Below are positions 7,081 to 12,615 of a stretch of 32,152 nt of DNA, one piece after another (position 1 is the first letter of the stretch; each line of letters starts with the position of its first letter). The position numbers and the translations under genes are program-made. The stretch is from Candidatus Saccharimonadota bacterium (GTDB taxonomy: Bacteria > Patescibacteriota > Saccharimonadia > Saccharimonadales > Saccharimonadaceae), in assembly GCA_020428315.1 (NCBI GenBank), contig JAGQNA010000007.1:16475-48626 (forward strand). The letters are read 5' to 3'. The notes beneath the pieces were generated by a model. It did no database searches. It worked only from the letters and a program-made list of their open reading frames with translations, and was not told the origin of the DNA.

Positions 7081-9597
7081 TCAAAGCTCCTTCAGTGCTC
7101 GACAGACATCTTCGCCATCACGTTCAATAAGCTCAACACGTGCCTCGATTTCTGTGATACCAAGCTGTATTACCCGTTTTAGTGCTGGCTGACTCTGCAA
7201 AGGTGTAAAGAACTGACGATAGTCGTCGAGCAACTGACGGCTTGCGAGACCCGATGCTGAGTAGCGTGGAAAATCGTCAAAGCTTTTGTCGCCACCAAAG
7301 ACCTCTTCGATCCATAGCCAGTTGTCTTTCATCCATTGCCATGTGCCGTTGCGGCTGTGCCGGTTACGAATTAGATAGACGAACCAACGTGAGATATCTT
7401 GGTTGCGTATTATAGTCGAGCCCTTGAGTAATGTGATTAGTCTTGTGTTGACAGTGTCCTGCTTTGAGGACGTTAAACCAGCGGCAATATCGAGCTGTAA
7501 ATCGGCAGATACGGTACTTTGATATATCTCGAGTAAGTTATCAATGACATCCGCTGCAAGCTCGTGGTGGACAACAGCACTCAGTATGGTCGCTCTCAGC
7601 TCTGGATTGATTTTGTCAATATCTTGATTGGTATAGATCTCTTTCACTATCGTCAGTACATCAGTATCTTGGCTATATATCATCAGGCTAATAATCGTAG
7701 CCCGTAGTTTGGTATCGTCTTCGGGTTCGTCAGCTTTAGTTTGCCAGCCGAGTCGTTGGTATTGACTTCTTGCTAGCCTCCCGGAAAGTCCACGCAATTT
7801 ATCCTCAGCAAGCTTATCACCTTCAACGAATTTTTTAAGTTCACCGATTGTCAGCGCAATGATATCCCAGATATGTTCGTTAGTCTCATTAGCATATGCA
7901 TTAAGTAGAGGTAGTAATTCGGCAGATTTAATAACGCCAGCACGGGCCAGCAGAGTCTGCTCGTGCAGAAGCTGTAGGCGAGTAATAACATCTAGCTGAC
8001 CGTCTTTAACTTGATCAACTAGAAGTTTTAGATGATCTGGCGTGTAATGGCTAATAAAATGGGCACTATCTGCATTATTGAAACGTAATGGTGAGCTATG
8101 TTCACGTTTAATAGTTAATTCACGCGACTCAAGCATCGCAGGCATCTCCTTGCAAGGTGAATTGAGTGGAATTGGCCAGAGCTGTTCAGAAGGCTTATGT
8201 TTACCGATGAAAAACTGATCTTGTCGTAAAGTAATCTCTCCTTGGCTGCCTGAAACTGTTAACAGTGGATAGCCAGATTGTGAAATCCAGGTATTCATAA
8301 AAACAGCTATGTCTTTACCGCTAACGGTAGATAGTTCGGTCCATAAATCGTTACCCTCAGTATTGCTGTAGGCAAATTTTGAGAAATAGTTTTTTAGGCC
8401 AGTTTGGAATGCATCGTCACCAATATAGGCTTGCAGCATACGTAACAAGCGTGCACCTTTTGCATAGACAATCGCACCGTCAAACAAACTAGTAATTTCA
8501 TCTGGGTGGCTAACGTCAGTCTGTACTGCTTGCACCCCATATGTAGCGTCACGTCGCAAGGCTAGAATTGTTTCATGCGATGAGAAGTCGAGCCATATAT
8601 TCCATTCTGGATGCAAAGCGTCGATGGCGATGTATTCCATAAGAGTGGCAAAACTCTCATTTAGCCATAGGTCATTCCACCATTTCATTGTGACAAGGTT
8701 GCCGAACCATTGATGGCTAAGCTCATGTGCAATAACTGTTGCAATGTAGTGCTTGCTAGAGATACTGGTGGTCTGCTGGTCAGCCAGTAGGGCTACTTCA
8801 CGGTAGGTTACCAAGCCCCAGTTCTCCATCGCACCTGACGTGAAATCGGGCAGGGCAACATGGTCAGACTTTGGTAGCGGATAGGGCGTATCAAAGTATT
8901 TATCAAAAAAGTCAATAGTGCGAGTCGCGATATCAAGTGCGAAATCTAGACTATCAGATGATTGAGCGGGAGTTGCCCAGACGTTTACTTCAACACCACT
9001 TTTTGTGGTGGCAGTTTTGCGGTGTAGCTCACCAGTCACCCAGGCAAGTAAATACGTACTCATGCGTGGTGTACGCTCAAATTCTGTAGTTAACTTTCCG
9101 TTGGTTTCAGCCTGCTCCTTAATCGGCATGTTACCAAGCACAGTTACACCAGTTTCTGTCGTGAGAGTTAAGTCAAATGTCGCCTTCGCTTCGGGCTCGT
9201 CAATGCACGGGAAAGCCTCACGCGCATGATGACTTTCAAACTGAGTGGCTAGCAACTCCTTCTTGTCGCCGTCGTGTTCGTAATAGCACGGATACAGACC
9301 ATGCATGCCATCAGTAATTTTGCCTGAGAAATTTACCTCAATAGTTTGATTTTTATCCACTGGGGTACCGGCTACAATTGTTAGTTCATCTCCAGCGAGT
9401 GCGAACTCTTTCTTTTGGTTGTTGACACTCACTCCTTGTATAGCGAGGTCTTTACTATGAAGAACTACGTTGTCCTTAATTTGTTGACCCTGGATTGTAA
9501 CAGTACCTATGAATGTACGCTCAGTACGGTTAATGTCTATAGATAGGTTGTAGTGTTTTGGTTTGAAATGGTTGATTAATCTATTTGCTGTATGCAT
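7081..9597 (-). CDS. pepN: M1-family zinc aminopeptidase (PepN-like)
   Basis: An 838-residue gluzincin that removes N-terminal residues from peptides, normally in the cytoplasm. Residues 1-200 form the N-terminal beta saddle; the exopeptidase motif GAMENWG is at 255-261, the zinc site HELSHQW at 291-297 with the third ligand E314 in NESFATLMEY, followed by a long helical ERAP1-like C-terminal region (about 510-838). All catalytic residues are present and the length is normal. No signal peptide is seen. It heads a two-gene minus-strand operon with the PQ-loop protein, a pairing that suggests peptide or amino-acid salvage (inference). The ATG at 9597 lies 7 bases after a TATACT box, so the message is predicted to be leaderless; the box abuts that of the divergent nuclease gene. 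Confidence 0.95.
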   Translation of the reverse strand: MHTANRLINHFKPKHYNLSIDINRTERTFIGTVTIQGQQIKDNVVLHSKDLAIQGVSVNNQKKEFALAGDELTIVAGTPVDKNQTIEVNFSGKITDGMHGLYPCYYEHDGDKKELLATQFESHHAREAFPCIDEPEAKATFDLTLTTETGVTVLGNMPIKEQAETNGKLTTEFERTPRMSTYLLAWVTGELHRKTATTKSGVEVNVWATPAQSSDSLDFALDIATRTIDFFDKYFDTPYPLPKSDHVALPDFTSGAMENWGLVTYREVALLADQQTTSISSKHYIATVIAHELSHQWFGNLVTMKWWNDLWLNESFATLMEYIAIDALHPEWNIWLDFSSHETILALRRDATYGVQAVQTDVSHPDEITSLFDGAIVYAKGARLLRMLQAYIGDDAFQTGLKNYFSKFAYSNTEGNDLWTELSTVSGKDIAVFMNTWISQSGYPLLTVSGSQGEITLRQDQFFIGKHKPSEQLWPIPLNSPCKEMPAMLESRELTIKREHSSPLRFNNADSAHFISHYTPDHLKLLVDQVKDGQLDVITRLQLLHEQTLLARAGVIKSAELLPLLNAYANETNEHIWDIIALTIGELKKFVEGDKLAEDKLRGLSGRLARSQYQRLGWQTKADEPEDDTKLRATIISLMIYSQDTDVLTIVKEIYTNQDIDKINPELRATILSAVVHHELAADVIDNLLEIYQSTVSADLQLDIAAGLTSSKQDTVNTRLITLLKGSTIIRNQDISRWFVYLIRNRHSRNGTWQWMKDNWLWIEEVFGGDKSFDDFPRYSASGLASRQLLDDYRQFFTPLQSQPALKRVIQLGITEIEARVELIERDGEDVCRALKEL

Positions 9598-9598
9598 A

Positions 9599-9610
9599 TA
9601 TACTAGTATA
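9599..9610. promoter_or_regulatory. Palindromic pair of back-to-back -10 boxes driving pepN (-) and the nuclease (+)
   Basis: The perfect 12-bp palindrome TATACTAGTATA reads as TATACT on both strands. The plus-strand box 9599-9604 is 7 bases from the ATG at 9612; the minus-strand box 9610-9605 is 7 bases from the ATG at 9597. Both genes would therefore be leaderless, and one polymerase would occlude the other. No convincing -35 box is visible for either direction. Confidence 0.6.
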
Positions 9611-9611
9611 C

Positions 9612-10283
9612 ATGAGTGGAAAGATATGGCGTAAAAGAAGACTGACCGGGGTGCTTATCTTGATAGCATTCCTGATATTTTCAATTTCACTCCACCCGAG
9701 CTTTTATCAACAAATACCAGTACAAGATACAACTGAAAGGGCTGATAGAGCTATTAAGGATCTGCATGCACTCAAAGTAAAGGGTCGAGCCCCAAAAACT
9801 GGGTACAGCCGTAAGGAGTTTGGTAATGGTTGGAAGAAGCAAGGTGATTGTGACACACGAAATATGATACTACTTCGTGATTTAAAGAAAGTAAGTGTCG
9901 ATGATAATTGTAAAGTAATGGCAGGGCAGCTAAATGACCCGTACACAGGTAAGTTGATTCTATTTAAGCGTGGCCCTGACACAAGTGATGATGTGCAGAT
10001 TGATCATGTCGTAGCATTGTCAAACGCTTGGCAGACTGGGGCGCAGCAGATGTCTTATGAACGAAGAATTGAGCTTGCTAATGATTCGCTTGAGTTATTG
10101 GCGGTTGACGGACAAGCGAACCAAGATAAATCAGATGGTGATGCCGCTACGTGGTTACCAAAAAATAAAACATTCCGGTGTCAATATGTAGCGCGACAAA
10201 TTCAAGTAAAAACAAAGTATGCGTTGTGGCTGACAGAGCCTGAAAAAGCAGCAATGGTGCGGGTGCTTGCAGCATGCAAGTAA
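9612..10283 (+). CDS. Membrane-anchored or secreted HNH nuclease, DUF1524/GmrSD-C type
   Basis: A 223-residue protein with a basic start, one hydrophobic helix (about 11-27) and an extracytoplasmic DUF1524 domain. Conserved family blocks in order: GYSRKEFGNGW (64-74), CDTRNMILLRDL (80-91), NDPYTGKLI (108-116), the active-site VQIDHVVALSNAW with D131-H132, ANDSLELLAVDGQANQDKSDGDAATWLP (156-183) and YVARQIQVKTKYALWLT. Four cysteines (C80, C100, C190, C222) could pair as disulfides, which fits export. Such nucleases are common in Actinobacteria as secreted enzymes. I chose ATG 9612 over the upstream TTG 9585 because the TATACT box lies in between and the helix is then at a normal distance. In a small-genome cell it may degrade external DNA for nucleotides (inference). 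Confidence 0.85.
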   Translation: MSGKIWRKRRLTGVLILIAFLIFSISLHPSFYQQIPVQDTTERADRAIKDLHALKVKGRAPKTGYSRKEFGNGWKKQGDCDTRNMILLRDLKKVSVDDNCKVMAGQLNDPYTGKLILFKRGPDTSDDVQIDHVVALSNAWQTGAQQMSYERRIELANDSLELLAVDGQANQDKSDGDAATWLPKNKTFRCQYVARQIQVKTKYALWLTEPEKAAMVRVLAACK

Positions 10284-10292
10284 TGATAGTAT

Positions 10293-10359
10293 GAAGCTTT
10301 ACGGGCTCCTTAGTGTTTAATAAGGTCTCCCGACCCTCATTCAGCGACCTTTAAGCTTC
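10293..10359. other. Structured convergent intergenic element, possible weak terminator
   Basis: Between the nuclease gene and the facing isochorismatase-like gene are nested inverted repeats: outer arms GAAGCTT (10293-10299) and AAGCTTC (10353-10359), inner CGGG with CCCG, and CCTTA with TAAGG around a short loop. No strong T-run follows on either strand, so termination is possible but not well supported. The 7-bp outer stem superficially resembles a tRNA acceptor, but no T-arm or anticodon arm is present. Confidence 0.35.
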
Positions 10360-10367
10360 GCAAAAAG

Positions 10368-10934
10368 CTAATAACTAGTGCTCCAGGCATCCTTAAATCT
10401 TGATACCGGCACAACGTGGCCATAAATTGCGTTTACAATTGAAAAGGTAGCTGGAACTTCGTGCCAATAGTTATCGGAGTTGGCGACGAGCTCTTCAGGA
10501 ATAACAATCTTAAAATCACTATCGAGAGCACTTGCCGCTGTTGCTAAAATGCACCTCGAGGCATAGCCGCCCACAAGTATCACGGTGTCGATTCCATTTT
10601 CTCTAAGTGAAGATTCGAGGTTTGTTTTATTAAAAGCATTATAGTATCTCTTCTCAATAATGCTTTCTCCTTCTTTAGGCTGTAGTCCAATGATTTCGTA
10701 GGACTTATTATTTTTTCGTGTTAGATCAACATACCCGTTGTCATGATTCATCACATATTGAATGGTCGGTGGTGAGTCATCGATGTTTTCCAACATCTTT
10801 GTCCAGTAAACGGCAACACCTGCACTACGTGACTGCTGAATGAAATCATCAATCAAAGGCAAGGTATTACGTACTCTTTTTACATTAGTCCCATCCCTTT
10901 CAAAATACCCGTACTGTTTATCAATCACGATCAA
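10368..10934 (-). CDS. Isochorismatase-like cysteine hydrolase, 5' end apparently frameshifted
   Basis: The 188-residue frame belongs to the isochorismatase/nicotinamidase superfamily: D5 in MIVIDKQ, the lysine in IIEKRYYNAF and the nucleophile cysteine in GGYASRCILATAA form the Asp-Lys-Cys triad; VILVGGYASRC is the typical strand-turn. The substrate is not identifiable. The only in-frame start is a TTG at 10934, which trims the first strand, yet the same frame stays open and family-like for 23 more codons upstream (LVTPKSTALIVID). A TATACT box at 11023-11018 sits 6 bases before an ATG at 11011 in a different frame that ends after 10 codons. Adding one A near 10999-11003 would join that ATG to this frame and give a normal N terminus. 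So either the gene lost one base, or the sequence has an error, or translation starts at TTG. Confidence 0.7.
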   Translation of the reverse strand: MIVIDKQYGYFERDGTNVKRVRNTLPLIDDFIQQSRSAGVAVYWTKMLENIDDSPPTIQYVMNHDNGYVDLTRKNNKSYEIIGLQPKEGESIIEKRYYNAFNKTNLESSLRENGIDTVILVGGYASRCILATAASALDSDFKIVIPEELVANSDNYWHEVPATFSIVNAIYGHVVPVSRFKDAWSTSY

Positions 10935-11017
10935 TGCTGTACTCTTAGGGGTAACTAATTTTCTAAAATCAATGCTACTTAGTGCCGTATCAAGTACTTT
11001 ACATTATGCATATGATG

Positions 11018-11023
11018 AGTATA
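11018..11023 (-). promoter_or_regulatory. -10 box of the isochorismatase-like gene (leaderless, before the frameshift)
   Basis: Minus-strand TATACT (11023 to 11018) is followed after 6 bases by an ATG at 11011, the same geometry as the other leaderless genes of this window. It marks 11011 as the likely original start of the downstream gene. Confidence 0.5.
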
Positions 11024-11085
11024 CAATGCCTAAATTCTTGGCACAAGCAACTAGCAGAAGGAATCTGATATAAACAAAGTAAATC

Positions 11086-11094
11086 TGTTAAAAT
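11086..11094 (+). promoter_or_regulatory. Extended -10 promoter of peptide deformylase (leaderless)
   Basis: TGT-TAAAAT (hexamer 11089-11094) is followed by ATGCCT and then ATG at 11101. The spacing predicts transcription from the second ATG, 6 bases after the box. Confidence 0.5.
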
Positions 11095-11100
11095 ATGCCT

Positions 11101-11748
11101 ATGAAAGAATCTGAGCGTATCTTTGACAAACACAAGCATACTCTCGTGTCGCCAGGCAGTGGAATTCTTAATCAGGTTGCTGAGCCGATTGAAATCAATC
11201 AAATTAGCAGCCAAGAAATTCAGCAACTTGTTGATAGTATGCTCCGTATAGCTAGTAGTGAACAGGGTAACATGAAGCGTCGAACAATGGTTGGGCTGGC
11301 CGCTCCCCAGCTAGGAATTAGTAAAAGAATAATTATTGTCGATACTGCCTCAACAGGTATGGGCGAAATCCCTGGTTTATGTGTTTACATAAATCCAGCC
11401 ATAACTTCTAAATCAAAGCAACTAGAACAAGGGCGTGAAGGTTGCTTTTCAACAGGTAGCGTGTGCGGAATTGTAAATCGCTCAAGTAAGGTAGTAGTTA
11501 GTGCATATAACAGACAGGGAGAATTGATTTCCGAAGTTTGGACTGGATTTACCGCACGAATTTTTCAGCACGAGATTGACCACCTCGACGGTGTCCGTTT
11601 CCCAGATCGTATAACAGATGCCTCTAAGCTCCATTGGGTAGAGCCTGACAGATTTGGGGAGTATCGCACCAAGTGGGTGGAATGGCAAGAGTTGTGTTCG
11701 CGTGAGCAATGGGAGAGAGTCAGAGGTGGGAACAATGAAAGAAAATAA
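11101..11748 (+). CDS. def: Peptide deformylase
   Basis: A 215-residue metalloenzyme that removes the formyl group from nascent N-terminal methionine at the ribosome exit. The three motifs are all present: GLAAPQLG (65-72, motif I), EGCFS with the metal ligand C115 (motif II) and QHEIDH with H157, E158 and H161 (motif III). It is longer than the common 150-190 residues because of an extended N terminus and a C-terminal region rich in W, E and R (about 180-215), as in type II or III-like variants. I prefer ATG 11101 to ATG 11095 because the -10 box ends at 11094, directly against the earlier ATG. It is divergent from the isochorismatase-like gene; no methionyl-tRNA formyltransferase gene is in view. 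Confidence 0.93.
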   Translation: MKESERIFDKHKHTLVSPGSGILNQVAEPIEINQISSQEIQQLVDSMLRIASSEQGNMKRRTMVGLAAPQLGISKRIIIVDTASTGMGEIPGLCVYINPAITSKSKQLEQGREGCFSTGSVCGIVNRSSKVVVSAYNRQGELISEVWTGFTARIFQHEIDHLDGVRFPDRITDASKLHWVEPDRFGEYRTKWVEWQELCSREQWERVRGGNNERK

Positions 11749-11794
11749 AATAAAGGTCCAACCTTCTAAGATCTGGTGACCAGTCCCTATCTAA

Positions 11795-11905
11795 GTCGTC
11801 ATCGACATATTTGATGCAAGACTTTATTGCCAGTTGCGTATTGGACGAACTGGTCGTGATGGCCAAAAGGGTAAAGCACTAACGTTTATTGCGCCGCGGC
11901 GGTAA
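11795..11905 (+). pseudogene. DEAD-box RNA helicase fragment (motif VI region)
   Basis: In the 200-base gap after def, one frame reads 36 codons ending in TAA at 11903 and contains RIGRTGRDGQKGKALTFI, a clear match to motif VI of DEAD-box helicases (HRIGRTGR, then GxxGxAxTF). The normally conserved histidine before RIGRTGR is leucine here (QLRIGRTGR), and the codons upstream (VVIDIFDARLY) keep the hydrophobic pattern of the preceding strand. Nothing else of a helicase is present and a stop precedes it, so it is a leftover of a deleted gene or a recombination scar. The following promoter of the 11950 gene overlaps the end of this region. Confidence 0.55.
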
Positions 11906-11915
11906 CGCCAACGTC

Positions 11916-11944
11916 TGCTATAATAAGTGCATAAACGAAGGAGG
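11916..11944 (+). promoter_or_regulatory. Extended -10 promoter and strong ribosome-binding site of the 11950 gene
   Basis: TGC-TATAAT (hexamer 11919-11924) predicts a start near 11931. AAGGAGG (11938-11944) lies 5 bases before the GTG at 11950, a near-perfect Shine-Dalgarno that fixes this start codon. Confidence 0.75.
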
Positions 11945-11949
11945 ACATT

Positions 11950-12510
11950 GTGAAAAAGAGTATCATTGTAGGAGCTGTTATAGTTATTGTTTTGGCTATC
12001 GGCGGCTTTTATGCCATTAACAGCAAGCAAACCACGACTAGCGACAGTAAACAGCAATCTGCCGTAAAAACTAATAACACAGAAGCCAAGCTGAAGATTT
12101 TTGACGCTTGCAAGATATTTACGCTAGAGAGCGCCAAGCAGATTTTGGGCGAGGCGACCACTCTTTCTCCGGGCACCTCACCTGCCTCTAGTGATGACCT
12201 AAAGGTTAGCAATTGCTCGTACAGCAACGAAGCCCCAACAGTGGCGGATATGAGAACCGCCAGCGTGCTAGTAAGGTCTCCTTTGACTCAAACTGGTGCT
12301 GACGACAACAAGCAAGCTTTTGGCGAGCAAAAACCTACGACAGCTCAATCTGTTGTCGGATACGGACAGAGTGCTTTTTGGGATACGCAGACCCACCAAC
12401 TAAATATACTGCAAGACAACAACTGGATTATCATTACTCACGGCGGAACGAACCCAGCTAATAACACTCTTGAAGACGCCAAAAAAGTAGCCGACAAACT
12501 GAGTTATTAG
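11950..12510 (+). CDS. Membrane-anchored exported protein, unknown function (DUF3558-like pattern)
   Basis: A 186-residue protein starting at GTG with KK, one hydrophobic helix (about 5-23) and no lipobox cysteine, so it is probably a signal anchor. A linker rich in T, S, K and Q (24-46) leads to an exterior domain. Within it, DACKIFTLESAKQILGEA (from about residue 52) and a second cysteine in VSNCSY (about 88-93) resemble the pattern of DUF3558-type actinobacterial lipoproteins, where two cysteines pair and a C..LT..E....LG helix opens the domain; the later QSAFWD and LNILQDNNWIIITHGG strands also fit. This similarity is a judgement by eye. The function is unknown. Together with the following NHL protein it forms a pair of exterior proteins between def and nusA, more C-rich than neighbouring genes. 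Confidence 0.75.
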   Translation: MKKSIIVGAVIVIVLAIGGFYAINSKQTTTSDSKQQSAVKTNNTEAKLKIFDACKIFTLESAKQILGEATTLSPGTSPASSDDLKVSNCSYSNEAPTVADMRTASVLVRSPLTQTGADDNKQAFGEQKPTTAQSVVGYGQSAFWDTQTHQLNILQDNNWIIITHGGTNPANNTLEDAKKVADKLSY

Positions 12511-12534
12511 CATACGATATTTTTGCAATTGCCC

Positions 12535-12564
12535 TTGACCATAACCATAACCACAGTGTACTAT
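12535..12564 (+). promoter_or_regulatory. Likely promoter of the NHL-repeat protein
   Basis: TTGACC (12535-12540), an 18-base spacer and TACTAT (12559-12564) predict a start near 12571. The ATG at 12616 then has a 45-base leader with a GGGAG (12601-12605) ribosome-binding site about 10 bases upstream. Confidence 0.55.
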
Positions 12565-12615
12565 TACACCTAGATCAAGGTGACCAAAAGAGGTGTCATA
12601 GGGAGTAGAGCTTGC

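Noticed and set aside
9585-9611. TTG start at 9585 for the DUF1524 nuclease
   Set aside because: It lies upstream of the TATACT box and overlaps the pepN start; ATG 9612 fits both the promoter and a normal signal anchor.
10293-10359. tRNA-like structure
   Set aside because: Only the 7-bp outer stem resembles an acceptor arm; there is no T-loop, anticodon arm or CCA-type end, and the length is 67.
12580-12615. GTG start at 12580 for the NHL protein
   Set aside because: It is only about 9 bases after the expected transcription start with no ribosome-binding site; ATG 12616 gives a good signal peptide and has GGGAG upstream.
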